From contig NZ_CP032674.1 in the NCBI RefSeq assembly GCF_021730305.1, positions 3,519,001 to 3,583,000 of the forward strand: a stretch of DNA of 64,000 nucleotides, given 5' to 3'. The notes under the pieces are model-generated. The model ran no database searches, had not been told where the DNA came from, and saw only the letters and a list, made by a program, of their open reading frames with translations. This stretch comes from Xanthobacter sp. YC-JY1. GTDB taxonomy: Bacteria > Pseudomonadota > Alphaproteobacteria > Rhizobiales > Xanthobacteraceae. A program made the translations under genes and the position numbers. This document shows positions 1 through 9,057 of this stretch, piece after piece. Numbering within the stretch: position 1 is the stretch's first letter; every line of letters starts with the position of its first letter.

Positions 1-1136
1 ACGTGCTGCCCCCCGAATATGCCGCCGAGCTGCAGAAGCTGCAGAGCGACGCCCCGCCCATGGGCTGGGCCTTCGTGCGCCGGCGCATGATGGCGGAGCT
101 GGGCCGCGACTGGGAGCAGAAGTTCGCCAGCTTCGAGCACGCCCCCTCCGCCGCCGCCTCCCTCGGGCAGGTGCACAAGGCGGTGACGCTGGAAGGCGCG
201 CGTGTTGCCTGCAAGCTCCAGTATCCGGACATGCAGGCGGCGGTGGAGGCGGACCTCTCCCAGCTCGACGTGCTCTTCTCCATCCACCGCCGCATGGATG
301 GCGCCATCGACACCCGCGAGATCGCCCGCGAGATTGGCGAGCGGGTGCGCGAGGAGCTGGACTATCGCCGCGAGGCCAAGCACGCGGCGCTCTATGCCCA
401 CATCCTGAAGGACGAGCCCAAGGTCCGCGTGCCCGGCACCCATGCCGATCTCTCCACCGGCCGGCTCCTCACCATGGACTGGCTGGACGGCGAGAAGATC
501 CTCGGCTTCACCGACCATCCCTTGGCCGAGCGCAACGCGCTGGCCGAAGCCATGTTCGCCGCCTGGTGGCAGCCCTTCTCGCGCTTCGGCGTGATCCATG
601 GCGATCCCCACCTCGGCAACTACACGGTCTTCTCGGTGCAGGGGCGGCCGGCGGGCATCAACCTGCTCGACTATGGCTGCATCCGCATCTTCCCGCCGGC
701 CTTCGTGACGGGCGTGGTGGACCTCTATCGCGGGCTGATGGCCGGCGACGATGCGCGCGTCGTCCATGCCTATGAGACGTGGGGCTTCAAAGGCCTGAAG
801 CGCGAACTGATCGATGTCCTGAACATCTGGGCGCGCTTCATCTACGGCCCGCTCATGGACGACCGGGTGCGCACCATCGCCGACGGGGTGTCTCCCTCAG
901 CCTATGGCCGCAAGGAGGCCTTCACCGTCCACACGGCGCTGAAGCAGCTCGGGCCGGTGACGGTGCCGCGCGAATTCGTGTTCATGGACCGCGCCGCCAT
1001 CGGCCTCGGCGGCGTCTTCCTGCACCTCAAGGCGGAGCTGAACTTCCACCGCCTGTTCGAGGATGCCATCGCCGACTTCTCCGCCGAGGGCGTCGCCGCG
1101 CGGCAGGCGGAGGCGATGAAGGTGGCGGGGCTCTAG
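1..1136 (+). CDS. ABC1/AarF (UbiB-like) atypical kinase family protein, 5'-truncated by the window edge
   Basis: The reading frame is open from the first base and the visible 378 codons begin inside the family fold (LPPEYAAELQKLQSDAPP, a segment that normally follows the KxGQ helix), so the true start lies outside the window. Visible family features are an Ala/Gly-rich loop ASLGQVH (about residue 55), the invariant-type Lys region VACKLQYP, a catalytic-loop-like HGDPHLGN (about 199) and the metal-binding DYG (about 223). These are hallmarks of the ABC1 kinase-like family, whose bacterial member UbiB supports ubiquinone synthesis. This copy could be UbiB-related or one of the soluble paralogues; no ubi gene is adjacent, so I leave the symbol blank. 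The next gene is on the opposite strand. Confidence 0.85.
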   Translation, partial: VLPPEYAAELQKLQSDAPPMGWAFVRRRMMAELGRDWEQKFASFEHAPSAAASLGQVHKAVTLEGARVACKLQYPDMQAAVEADLSQLDVLFSIHRRMDGAIDTREIAREIGERVREELDYRREAKHAALYAHILKDEPKVRVPGTHADLSTGRLLTMDWLDGEKILGFTDHPLAERNALAEAMFAAWWQPFSRFGVIHGDPHLGNYTVFSVQGRPAGINLLDYGCIRIFPPAFVTGVVDLYRGLMAGDDARVVHAYETWGFKGLKRELIDVLNIWARFIYGPLMDDRVRTIADGVSPSAYGRKEAFTVHTALKQLGPVTVPREFVFMDRAAIGLGGVFLHLKAELNFHRLFEDAIADFSAEGVAARQAEAMKVAGL

Positions 1137-1315
1137 GCCTGTCGCGTCCCGGACCAGCGACCCCGGAGGTGGAGCGCCGATCCGGGACCCAGGGGAGAAG
1201 GCGGCGAAGCCGGCAATGCCCGTCGCAATGCCCGGCCGGGCCGCCTTCGGCGAACTCTTGCGCTGGACCCCGGCTCTCCCTCCGCTCACGCTCCGGTCGG
1301 ACGGGAAACGAACCG

Positions 1316-2035
1316 CTAAACCGCCCGCCCCTCGATCACCAGCGCCCCGTCGGCACCGCGCGCGGCCGGCAGCGGGGCGAGGCGGCGGTGGAGGTGCACC
1401 ATGAAGGCGGTGCCGAACACCGGCAGGATCAGGTTGAGGATCGGCACGAACAGGATCGGCGCGATGAGCAGGCCGGCGACGAACACCGTCACCCCGTTCG
1501 CCCGCCGCAGCGCCCGCGCCTCCTCGGGCGTGCGATAGCGCATGGCGGCCAGCTCGAAATATTCCCGGCTGATGAGATAGGCGTTGGCCACGTAGAAGAT
1601 GATGACATTCACCCCCGGCACCAGCAGCAGAAGCAGCGCCGCGAGGTTCACCAGCAGCACCAGCCCGAAGAAGCGCACGGAATAGAACAGCGCGCGCAGG
1701 AAAGGCTGCGGCTGGCCGGGCGGATCGTTGGGATAGGTCGTGGTCTCCACCCGCTCGGCCACCTCGTCGAGAAAGAGGCCCGCCACCAGCGAGGACACCG
1801 CCGGCATCAGGTAGACGATGCCGAACACCAGCCCCAGCCCCGCGATCACGGCCAGCGTGGTCTCGATCCACGGATAGGACGAGATCTCGACGAAGTGGGT
1901 CAGCGCCGCCTCCAGCCCCACGGCGAGGGCGATGAGCAGCGCCAGCGCCAGCCCCATGGATTTCAGCAGCACGCCGCGCAGCAGCGGCGAGAAGGTCTGG
2001 CGCAAGGCGAGAATGGCGGCGGCGAGCATGGTCAT
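1316..2035 (-). CDS. EI24/CysZ-like multi-pass membrane protein
   Basis: A 239-residue protein with about four to six hydrophobic segments (near residues 20-45, 60-85, 110-145 and 175-205) and the EI24-domain pattern NAYLISREYFELAAMR followed by RRANG. CysZ of this family is a sulfate permease in enteric bacteria; many alphaproteobacterial members are annotated only as EI24 or sulfate-transporter-family proteins, and no cys gene is nearby, so sulfate transport is an inference from the family. It lies 53 bp downstream of the DUF3574 gene on the same strand, so the two may be co-transcribed. Confidence 0.75.
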   Translation of the reverse strand: MTMLAAAILALRQTFSPLLRGVLLKSMGLALALLIALAVGLEAALTHFVEISSYPWIETTLAVIAGLGLVFGIVYLMPAVSSLVAGLFLDEVAERVETTTYPNDPPGQPQPFLRALFYSVRFFGLVLLVNLAALLLLLVPGVNVIIFYVANAYLISREYFELAAMRYRTPEEARALRRANGVTVFVAGLLIAPILFVPILNLILPVFGTAFMVHLHRRLAPLPAARGADGALVIEGRAV

Positions 2036-2088
2036 TCCTGATGGGGCGCGGGTGAGAGGTAGGGTGTGCGGCCCTCCCCCTCAAGTGG

Positions 2089-2556
2089 TCACAGCGTGAC
2101 GCGCACCGCGTTGGTCACCTGCAGAACGCCCCACTGGTGGAAGCGTTCGGAATAGACCTTGCGGATTTCGGCGAGCTTGGCCGCCGCCTCCGGCGTGTCC
2201 GGGTGATAGAGGAGCACGAGGCGCATGCCCTCGCGCACCACCTGTGCCGTGCCGTGGGCCTCGCCCTTCACCTGCCCGTAGGCGGCGACCACGGTGAGGC
2301 CGTCGGGAAAGCGGGGCGTCACCTCGGTGGCGAGGAAGCTCTCCCATTCCTGCTCGCTCACCCCGCTGCCGTCGGCGCTGGCGAGGCCGAAGAGCAGCTT
2401 GGTCTCGATCATCACCACGCTGATGCCCGGCTTGAGCGTCGCGGGCGCGGCCTCCTCCGCGCGGGCGCCGGTGGGCAGGAGCAGGCAGGCAAGCAGAAGC
2501 GCGGCGCATCGCCACGCTTGGCGTCTCCGGGCGGAAAAGGGCATCAGAAGCGGCAT
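2089..2556 (-). CDS. DUF3574 exported protein
   Basis: The 155-residue product starts with a basic n-region and hydrophobic core ending in GARA (about residue 33), a clear signal peptide. The mature part matches the DUF3574 pattern: ETKLLFGL, then SEQEWESFLATEVTPRFPDGLTV, a GYGQ-like AYGQV, and VLLYHPDT near the C-terminus. Function of the family is unknown; it acts outside the cytoplasmic membrane. It is divergent from the TetR gene, and the shared 195-bp gap carries two TetR-type operator copies, so the efflux regulator may also influence this gene. Confidence 0.75.
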   Translation of the reverse strand: MPLLMPFSARRRQAWRCAALLLACLLLPTGARAEEAAPATLKPGISVVMIETKLLFGLASADGSGVSEQEWESFLATEVTPRFPDGLTVVAAYGQVKGEAHGTAQVVREGMRLVLLYHPDTPEAAAKLAEIRKVYSERFHQWGVLQVTNAVRVTL

Positions 2557-2658
2557 CGGGAATCAGGGCTCCGCTAAGGAAGCCTGAGCATTGGCGCCCC
2601 TTCGCCCGGCCGCAAGCACCCGCCGCCGGGAGCACGGGGCCGACCGCCGCCCCAAGCC

Positions 2659-2720
2659 GCGAACGAACGTTCACTCTTGCGCCGCAATCGTGCCGGCAGT
2701 ATGCGAACGAACATTCGCTC
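2659..2720. promoter_or_regulatory. Two tandem TetR-type operator copies upstream of the efflux operon
   Basis: Positions 2659-2676 and 2703-2720 carry near-identical 18-mers of the form GCGAACGAACRTTC followed by RCTC or GCTC, 44 bp apart (about four helical turns). Each is an imperfect inverted repeat (arms GCGAA/TTCGC in the second copy; GAACG/CGTTC in the first). They lie between the divergent DUF3574 and TetR genes, the usual place for autoregulation and control of an RND pump by its TetR repressor. Recognition by this TetR is inferred from position. Confidence 0.6.
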
Positions 2721-2751
2721 TCATTTCTGTCCCAAGGTGCCGACCGCGCAG

Positions 2752-3402
2752 ATGTCACGCCCCATGCCAGAGACCGCGCTGCGCGAAACCGCCGCCCCGC
2801 GCCCCGACCACAAGCAGGAGCAGCGCAAGCGCATCCTTGATGCCGCCATGGTCTGCTTCGGCCGCGACGGCTTCCATGGCGCGTCCATGCAGAAGATCTG
2901 CGCCGAGGCGGGCATGAGCCCGGGTGCTCTCTACCGCTATTTCCCCTCCAAGGAATCGCTCATTGCCGCCATCGTCGAGGGCGAGCGGGCCGAACGGCTC
3001 GGCATGTTCGACATGATCACCAAGGCGCCGTCCGTGCTCGGCGCGCTGGCCTCCTGCCTCGGCGCCCTCCTGACCGAGGACAATATCGCCTCGGCGCGGC
3101 TGGGGCCGGAGATCATGGCCGAGGCGATCCGCAATGCCGACCTGCGCGAGGCGGTCGAGCCCTGCGAGGCGGAGACCAGCACCCTCCTCGCCCAGGCCCT
3201 CGCCACCGCGGTGAAGCAGGGCGAGATCGACCCCGCCCTCGACCTCGACACCGTCTGCATCCTGATCCAGCTCATCGGCGACGGCGTACTGCTGCATCAT
3301 CAGCTCCATCCCGAATGGAAGCTGGACGCGCGGATGCCGGCCATCGAGGCGATGGTGCGCCGGATGCTGGCCCCGGCCCAACCGAAAGCGGTGCCGGAAT
3401 GA
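2752..3402 (+). CDS. TetR/AcrR-family repressor of the adjacent RND efflux operon
   Basis: The protein (216 residues from this start) has an N-terminal helix-turn-helix, RILDAAMVCFGRDGFHGASM then AEAGMSPGALYRYFPSKESL (about residues 25-70), typical of TetR. I chose ATG 2752 because the earlier in-frame starts at 2677 and 2701 would place coding sequence across the duplicated operators. The C-terminal half resembles TetR_C ligand domains of efflux regulators. The stop overlaps an ATG (ATGA, 3399-3402) in the frame of the membrane fusion protein gene, so regulator and pump form one operon: a regulator first, then adaptor, then pump. The ligand is unknown. Confidence 0.85.
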   Translation: MSRPMPETALRETAAPRPDHKQEQRKRILDAAMVCFGRDGFHGASMQKICAEAGMSPGALYRYFPSKESLIAAIVEGERAERLGMFDMITKAPSVLGALASCLGALLTEDNIASARLGPEIMAEAIRNADLREAVEPCEAETSTLLAQALATAVKQGEIDPALDLDTVCILIQLIGDGVLLHHQLHPEWKLDARMPAIEAMVRRMLAPAQPKAVPE

Positions 3403-3503
3403 CACGCACAATCAAGAACTGCATCGCCCTTGCCTTGCGTCACGGGAATGCCGCGGTTCAACCGCACTTTCCCGCGCCCATCCGGAACGAGGTTTTGTCC
3501 ACC

Positions 3504-4748
3504 ATGTCCGCGTCCGTCCGTCCGGCGCTCCGTCCCGCCCGCTTTGCGGCGTCCCGCCTTGCCGTCTCGGCCTTCGCCGTCCTCGCCGCCGGCGCCCTTG
3601 CCGCGCCCCCTGCGGCTGCGGCCGAGCCTGCGAAGGCGGCCGAGACGGCCCGCGCGGCCGCGCTCTCGGTGACGGTGGTGAAGCCCCGGCCCGACACCCT
3701 GACCGACACGCTCCTCGTCACCGGCTCCATCAAGCCGCGCGAGGAGATCGAGGTGGGGCCGGAGATCGAGGGCTATCGCCTCATGGAGATTCTGGTGGAG
3801 GCCGGCGACCGGGTCCAGAAGGGCCAGGTGCTGGCCCGCCTCTCGCGCGACGTGCTGGAGACCCAGCTCGCCCAGAACACCGCCTCTGCCGCCAAGGCCC
3901 GCGCTGCCATCGCCCAGCAGCAGGCGGCCCTCGACCAGGCCATCGCGCAGGAAACCGAGGCCACCGCCGCGGTGGAGCGCACCCGCCAGCTCAGCAAGAC
4001 CGGCACCTCCTCCCAGGAGCAGCTGGAGCAGCGCGAGCGCGCGGCCAAGGTCGCCACCGCCCAGGTCGCCGCCGCCCGCGAGACGCTGATCGCCGCCCAG
4101 GCGGAAGCGGTGTTCGTGAAGGCGCAGCGCGACGAGATCGAGGTGAAGCTGAAGCGCACCGACGTGCGCGCCCCCGCCTCCGGCCTCGTGCTCTCGCGTG
4201 AGGCGAAGCTGGGTGCCATCGCGCTTTCCACCCGCGCCGCGCCCCTGTTCCGCATCGCCGAGGACGGCGCCATGGACCTCGACGCCGACGTGCCGGAAGG
4301 CGCCATGCCGCGCATGAAGGACGGTCTGGCCGTCCAGGTGGTGCCGGCCGGCTTCGACGAGCCCATCGGCGGCAAGGTGCGCCTCGTCTCCGCCGAGGTG
4401 GACCGCGCCTCGCGCCTCGGCAAGGTGAAGATCGCTTTGCCCGATGACCCGCGTTTGAAGTCCGGCGCCTATGGCCGCGCGGTGATCGCGCTCGGCGAGG
4501 TGAAGGGCCTCAGCCTGCCCCAGTCCGCCGTGATGTTCGACGCGGAGGGGGCCTATGTGCTCACCGTCACCGACGGCATCGTCGGCATCCAGCGCATCAC
4601 GCCCGGCCTGAAGAAGGACGGCCGCATCCTCGTCACCGAGGGGCTCTCCGCCGACGCGGACGTGGTGGCGCGGGCCGGCAGCTTCCTGCGCGACGGCGAC
4701 CGGGTGACGCCGGTGCGCACGCCGCTCTCCGTGGGCGAGGCGCGCTGA
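3504..4748 (+). CDS. RND efflux periplasmic adaptor (membrane fusion protein)
   Basis: From ATG 3504 the protein has 414 residues with a signal peptide (hydrophobic core AVSAFAVLAAGALAAPPAAAA). It shows the HlyD/AcrA layout: beta-barrel and lipoyl strand EVGPEIEGYRLMEILVEAGDRVQKGQVLARL, an Ala/Gln-rich coiled-coil hairpin (about residues 115-205), then DVRAPASGLVLSREAKLGA, the second lipoyl half. It links the inner-membrane pump to an outer-membrane channel. An alternative start at 3399 overlaps the tetR stop but would put 35 non-hydrophobic residues before the signal sequence. The stop shares one base with the pump start. No TolC-type channel gene is present here. Confidence 0.88.
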   Translation: MSASVRPALRPARFAASRLAVSAFAVLAAGALAAPPAAAAEPAKAAETARAAALSVTVVKPRPDTLTDTLLVTGSIKPREEIEVGPEIEGYRLMEILVEAGDRVQKGQVLARLSRDVLETQLAQNTASAAKARAAIAQQQAALDQAIAQETEATAAVERTRQLSKTGTSSQEQLEQRERAAKVATAQVAAARETLIAAQAEAVFVKAQRDEIEVKLKRTDVRAPASGLVLSREAKLGAIALSTRAAPLFRIAEDGAMDLDADVPEGAMPRMKDGLAVQVVPAGFDEPIGGKVRLVSAEVDRASRLGKVKIALPDDPRLKSGAYGRAVIALGEVKGLSLPQSAVMFDAEGAYVLTVTDGIVGIQRITPGLKKDGRILVTEGLSADADVVARAGSFLRDGDRVTPVRTPLSVGEAR

Positions 4749-7700
4749 TGGCCCTCAACGTCTCCGCCTGGGCGATCCGCAAGCCTGTCCCCGCGCTCGT
4801 CTTCTTCTTCATCCTCACGGCGCTCGGCATCGTGCATTTCCGGGAACTCCCGGTGACGCAGATGCCGAACATCGACCTGCCCATCGTCATGGTCACCGTC
4901 ACCCAGTCCGGCGCCGCGCCGAGCGAGCTGGAGACGCAGGTGACCAAGAAGGTGGAGAACGCCATCGCCGGCATCTCCGGCGTCAAGCACATCACCTCCT
5001 CCATCAGCGAGGGGGCGAGCGTCACGCTGGTGGAATTCCACCTGGAGACGCTGGTGGACCGCGCCGTGAACGACACGCGCGACGCCATCACCAAGATCCG
5101 CATGGACCTGCCCCGCTCCATCGACGAGCCGCAGATCCAGCGCATCGACATCGAAGGCCTGCCCATCGTCACCTACGCGGTCTCCGCGCCGAACATGACG
5201 ACGGAGCAGGTGAGCTGGTTCATCGACGACACCCTCGCCCGCGCCCTGCAGGGCGTGCGCGGCGTGGCGCAGGTGAAGCGGCAGGGCGGCGTGGACCGAG
5301 AGATCCGCATCTCCCTCAATCCCGACCGGCTGATGTCGCTCGGCATCACCGCCGCCGAGGTCAGCCGGCAGCTGCGCGCCACCAATCTCGACGTCTCCGG
5401 CGGTCGCGGCGAGGTGGGCACGCAGGAGCAGCCCATCCGCACGCTCGCCGGCGCCTCCTCGGTGGAGGCGCTGGCGGACACCCGCATCGTGCTCTCCAAC
5501 GGCCGCTCGGTGCGCCTCGGCGAACTGGGCAGCGTGGTGGACGGCGCGGCGGAGCAGCGCGTGTTCGCGCGGCTCGACGGCAAGAGCGTGGTGGCTTTCG
5601 GCGTCTACCGCGCCAAGGGCTTCTCGGACGTGACGGTCTATGACCGCGTGACCGAGGAACTCGCCAAGCTGCGCGCGGCGCATCCCGACGTCACCATCAC
5701 CGAGATCGACACCACGGTCCGCTTCACCAAGTCGGACTATGAAAGCGCCATGCACACGCTGATCGAGGGCGCCATCCTCGCGGTCATCGTGGTGTTCCTG
5801 TTCCTGCGCGACATCCGCGCGACGCTCATCACCGCCCTCGCCATCCCCCTGTCCATCCTGCCCACCTTCTGGGTCATGGACATGCTGGGCTTCTCGCTGA
5901 ACGCGGTGAGCCTGCTCGCCATCACGCTCGTCACCGGCATCCTGGTGGACGACGCCATCGTGGAGATCGAGAACATCGTCCGCCACATGCGCATGGGGAA
6001 ATCCCCCTATCGCGCGGCCATCGAGGCGGCGGACGAGATCGGCCTCGCGGTGGTGGCGACCACCCTCACCATCGCCGCGGTGTTCGCGCCCGTGTCGTTC
6101 ATGGGCGGCATTGCGGGCCAGTATTTCAAGCAGTTCGGCCTCACGGTCGCCATCGCCGTGCTGTTCTCGCTGGCCGTGGCGCGGCTCATCACGCCCTTGG
6201 TGGCAGCCTATTTCATGAAGGACACCGGCCACCGCGAGGGCCGGGACAGCCTGGTCATGCGCGGCTATGTGCGCCTGCTGGCGTGGTCGGTGCGGCACCG
6301 CTTCGCCACCATCGGCATGGGCATCGCCATCTTCGCCGGCTCCATCTGGCTGTCCACCCTGCTGCCGTCCGGCTTCCTGCCCACCAACGACATCTCCCGC
6401 GCCCTCCTCTCGGTGGAACTGCCGCCCGGCAGCACCATCGCCGAGACGCAGAAGGTGGCGGATGACATCGCCCGCGCGGCCCTGAGCCTGCCCGAGGTAA
6501 AGAGCGTCTATGCCACCGCCGGCACCGGCGGCGCTGGTGGCCTCGCGCTTTCCTCCGGCGAGGTGCGCAAGGCGCAGGTGGTCATCAACCTGAAGCCGCG
6601 CAGCCAGCGCACCATCGACCAGAAGACCTTCGAGACCCAGTTCTCGAAGACGCTGGCGGCCATGCCGGACCTGCGCGTTTCCTGGAGCCAGAACGGGCAG
6701 AACACCCAGCGCGGCTTCCAGGTCATCCTCTCCGGCAGCGACGGCGCGGCGGTGGCCGAGGCGGCGGTGGCGGTGGAGAAGGCGGTGCGCGCCGACGTGC
6801 CGGAACTCGCCAACGTGGTCTCCTCCGCCGCCCTCGACAGGCCGGAAATCCGCATCGTGCCCAAGCTGGACGAGGCGGCGGAGCTGGGCGTCTCGGTGGA
6901 CACCATCGCCGAGACGGTACGCATCGCCACCATCGGCGACATCTCCGCCAACCTCGCCAAGTTCTCCGCCAAGGACCGGCAGATCGACATCCGCGTGCAG
7001 CTCGCCGAGAACGCGCGGACCCGGCTGTCCACCTTCGATGCGCTGAAGGTGCCCACCGCCTCCGGCGGCGCGGTGCCGCTCTCCGCCGTGGCGGACGTCC
7101 AGTTCGGCAAGGGCCCGACGGCGCTCGACCGCTACGACCGCGCCCGCCGCGTGGCGGTGGAGGCGGACCTCGTGGGCGACACGCCTTTGGGCGACGCCCT
7201 CGCCAAGGTGAAGGCCCTGCCCGCGGCGCAGAACCTGCCGGCCGGCGTGACCCTCAAGGAGGCCGGCGACGCGGAGATCATGGCCGAGGTGTTCTCCGGC
7301 TTCGCCATGGCGATGGCGGCGGGCCTGATGCTGGTGCTGGCGGTGCTGGTGCTGCTGTTCCACGACATCCTGCAGCCCATCACCATCCTCGTCTCGCTGC
7401 CGCTGAGCGTGGGTGGCGCCTTCATCGCGCTGCTCATCACCGGCAATTCGGTGTCCATGCCGGTGGTCATCGGCTTCCTGATGCTGATGGGCATCGTGAC
7501 GAAGAACGCCATCCTGCTGGTGGATTTCGCCATCGAGTCCATGCACCAGGGCGCCGACCGCTTCACCGCCCTCATCGAGGCCGGCCGCAAGCGGGCGCAG
7601 CCCATCGTCATGACCACCATCGCCATGGTGGCGGGCATGGTGCCCTCGGCCATGGCGCTGGGCGAAGGCGGCTCCTTCCGCGCGCCCATGGCCATCGCGG

Positions 7701-7879
7701 TCATCGGCGGCCTCATCACCTCCACCGTGCTGTCGCTGGTGTTCGTGCCGGCGGTGTTCACGGTGATGGACGATCTGAGCCACTTCCTCGGCCGCATCTT
7801 CGGCCGCTTCATCGGCGGCAAGGACGAGCCGGACGGCCACGACCTGCCTCCGGCCCTGCACCATCCGGCCGGCGAGTAG
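4748..7879 (+). CDS. RND efflux pump, inner-membrane permease subunit
   Basis: A 1043-residue AcrB-type proton-driven pump, the usual length for hydrophobe/amphiphile RND transporters. It has an N-terminal TM helix (KPVPALVFFFILTALGIV), a first porter region with the PNIDLPIVMV motif, the TM4 proton-relay pair D401-D402 in GILVDDAIVEIENI, and the second TM bundle with MLMGIVTKNAILLVDF and MTTIAMVAGMVPSA. Export is from periplasm or inner leaflet through the adaptor encoded just upstream. The drug or solvent substrates cannot be read from sequence. A 12-bp-stem hairpin follows the gene. Confidence 0.93.
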   Translation: MALNVSAWAIRKPVPALVFFFILTALGIVHFRELPVTQMPNIDLPIVMVTVTQSGAAPSELETQVTKKVENAIAGISGVKHITSSISEGASVTLVEFHLETLVDRAVNDTRDAITKIRMDLPRSIDEPQIQRIDIEGLPIVTYAVSAPNMTTEQVSWFIDDTLARALQGVRGVAQVKRQGGVDREIRISLNPDRLMSLGITAAEVSRQLRATNLDVSGGRGEVGTQEQPIRTLAGASSVEALADTRIVLSNGRSVRLGELGSVVDGAAEQRVFARLDGKSVVAFGVYRAKGFSDVTVYDRVTEELAKLRAAHPDVTITEIDTTVRFTKSDYESAMHTLIEGAILAVIVVFLFLRDIRATLITALAIPLSILPTFWVMDMLGFSLNAVSLLAITLVTGILVDDAIVEIENIVRHMRMGKSPYRAAIEAADEIGLAVVATTLTIAAVFAPVSFMGGIAGQYFKQFGLTVAIAVLFSLAVARLITPLVAAYFMKDTGHREGRDSLVMRGYVRLLAWSVRHRFATIGMGIAIFAGSIWLSTLLPSGFLPTNDISRALLSVELPPGSTIAETQKVADDIARAALSLPEVKSVYATAGTGGAGGLALSSGEVRKAQVVINLKPRSQRTIDQKTFETQFSKTLAAMPDLRVSWSQNGQNTQRGFQVILSGSDGAAVAEAAVAVEKAVRADVPELANVVSSAALDRPEIRIVPKLDEAAELGVSVDTIAETVRIATIGDISANLAKFSAKDRQIDIRVQLAENARTRLSTFDALKVPTASGGAVPLSAVADVQFGKGPTALDRYDRARRVAVEADLVGDTPLGDALAKVKALPAAQNLPAGVTLKEAGDAEIMAEVFSGFAMAMAAGLMLVLAVLVLLFHDILQPITILVSLPLSVGGAFIALLITGNSVSMPVVIGFLMLMGIVTKNAILLVDFAIESMHQGADRFTALIEAGRKRAQPIVMTTIAMVAGMVPSAMALGEGGSFRAPMAIAVIGGLITSTVLSLVFVPAVFTVMDDLSHFLGRIFGRFIGGKDEPDGHDLPPALHHPAGE

Positions 7880-7901
7880 CCCGCCTTTCATCCGCCCATC
7901 C

Positions 7902-7937
7902 AGCGGCCCTCCCCTCCATCCGGACGGGAGGGCCGCT
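7902..7937 (+). terminator. Hairpin after the efflux operon
   Basis: Perfect 12-bp inverted repeat, AGCGGCCCTCCC (7902-7913) and GGGAGGGCCGCT (7926-7937), with a 12-nt loop, 22 bp after the pump stop. There is no T tract after it, so it may end transcription only weakly or with Rho. Its 3' arm abuts the putative -35 of the next operon. Confidence 0.45.
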
Positions 7938-7954
7938 TGACTTGTGCCGCCATC

Positions 7955-7989
7955 TGTACCATTCAGTACATTATTGACTGATCGGTACA
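7955..7989. promoter_or_regulatory. 35-bp palindromic operator before the NTF2-like/TetR operon
   Basis: The arms TGTACCATTCAGT (left, from 7955) and ACTGATCGGTACA (right, ending 7989) form a long imperfect palindrome centred near 7972; the left arm also contains a shorter TGTAC/GTACA repeat. It lies just after a possible -35 TTGACT (7937-7942) and 10 bp before the start codon at 8000. A bound TetR would block this promoter. Assignment to the TetR encoded as the second gene is inferred from position. Confidence 0.65.
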
Positions 7990-7999
7990 GGAGAGACCC

Positions 8000-8464
8000 A
8001 TGGCCCGCCCGCCGCTGCCGCCCTTCACCATCGAGACCGCCGCGCAGAAGGTGCGCATGGCGGAGGATGCCTGGAACACTCGCGACCCGGAGCGCGTCTC
8101 CCTCGCCTACACGCCGGACAGCCGCTGGCGGAATCGCTCCGACTTCCTCACCGGCCGCGCCGAGATCGTCACCTTCCTCACCGCCAAGTGGCGGCGGGAG
8201 CTGGATTATCGCCTCATCAAGGAGCTGTGGGGGCTGAACGACAACCGCATCGCGGTGCGCTTCCAGTATGAGTGGCACGATGCCGATGGCGCGTGGTACC
8301 GCTCCTATGGCAACGAGCAGTGGGAGTTCGACGCCGAGGGCCTGATGCGCCGGCGCGAAGCCTCCATCAACGACGTGGCGATCGCCGAAAGCGACCGCCG
8401 CTTCCTGTGGCCCCTCGGCCCGCGTCCGGCGGGCCATCCGGGCCTCACCGAACTGGGGATGTGA
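8000..8464 (+). CDS. NTF2-like fold protein, DUF1348 family
   Basis: A 154-residue soluble protein. It has the DUF1348 signature: [43 protein letters not shown], an [24 protein letters not shown] core and a REASINDV strand. The NTF2 fold is used by small enzymes and ligand-binding proteins; the family has no assigned reaction, so no function is given. A good ribosome site (GGAGAG, 7990-7995) precedes the ATG. The stop overlaps the TetR start by one base, and the palindromic operator in front makes it the probable target of that regulator. Confidence 0.8.
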   Translation: MARPPLPPFTIETAAQKVRMAEDAWNTRDPERVSLAYTPDSRWRNRSDFLTGRAEIVTFLTAKWRRELDYRLIKELWGLNDNRIAVRFQYEWHDADGAWYRSYGNEQWEFDAEGLMRRREASINDVAIAESDRRFLWPLGPRPAGHPGLTELGM

Positions 8465-9027
8465 TGGCACGAACGGTGGCCGAGCGCGCGGACATCCTGC
8501 CCCTCCTGGGCGAGGTGTTCCGCGAGCACGGATATGAGGGGGCGAGCCTCGCCCACATCACCGCCCGCACCGGGCTCGGCAAGGGCAGCCTCTATCACTT
8601 CTTCCCCGGCGGGAAGGAGGAGATGGCGGCCGCCGTGCTCAAGGAGATCGACGGCTGGTTCGAGGCCAATGTCTACGCCCCTCTGCGCGCGGACGAAGAC
8701 CCGGCTGCCGCCGTGCGGGACATGCTGGCCCGCACCGATGCCTATTTCCGCTCCGGCCGGCGGGTGTGCCTCGTGGGCGTGTTCGCCCTCGGCGAGGTGC
8801 GCGACCGGTTCGGCGAACAGGTCGCCTCCTACTTCGCCCGCTGGCGCGAGGCGCTCGCCGCCGCCCTCGCCCGCGCGGGCCTGCCTTCCGCCGAAGCGGA
8901 CGACCGGGCAGAGGAAGCGGTGCTCGCCATCCAGGGCGCGCTGGTGCTGGCCCGAGCGCTGAACGATCCCGCCGTGTTCGGCCGGGCGCTGGCGCGGCTG
9001 GGCCGGCGGCTGCTGGACGGGTTATAG
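8464..9027 (+). CDS. TetR-family regulator (LmrA/YxaF-like type)
   Basis: A 187-residue protein with a TetR HTH at the N-terminus (ILPLLGEVFREHGYEGASLAHITARTGLGKGSLYHFFPGGKEEM) and a C-terminal ligand domain carrying GRRVCLVGVFALGE, a pattern seen in the LmrA/YxaF group of TetR repressors. Translation is coupled to the NTF2-like gene through a TGATG overlap at 8462-8466. The arrangement (target first, repressor second, palindrome in front) suggests negative autoregulation. The inducer is unknown. Confidence 0.82.
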   Translation: MARTVAERADILPLLGEVFREHGYEGASLAHITARTGLGKGSLYHFFPGGKEEMAAAVLKEIDGWFEANVYAPLRADEDPAAAVRDMLARTDAYFRSGRRVCLVGVFALGEVRDRFGEQVASYFARWREALAAALARAGLPSAEADDRAEEAVLAIQGALVLARALNDPAVFGRALARLGRRLLDGL

Positions 9028-9057
9028 TGCTACTAATATAATCAACTTAATTCAGAC

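Noticed and set aside
1137-1315. A further copy of the RIME-like repeat after the ABC1-kinase gene
   Set aside because: It contains GC-rich inverted pieces but not the CGTCAT...CCGGCTTGTCCGG half-unit found in the two accepted copies.
4553-8470. A 1305-codon open frame on the minus strand across the RND pump
   Set aside because: It is antisense to the clear RND genes, its product is dominated by His, Arg, Gly, Asp and Gln, and it has no domain. Strong GC bias at third positions opens such frames opposite real genes.
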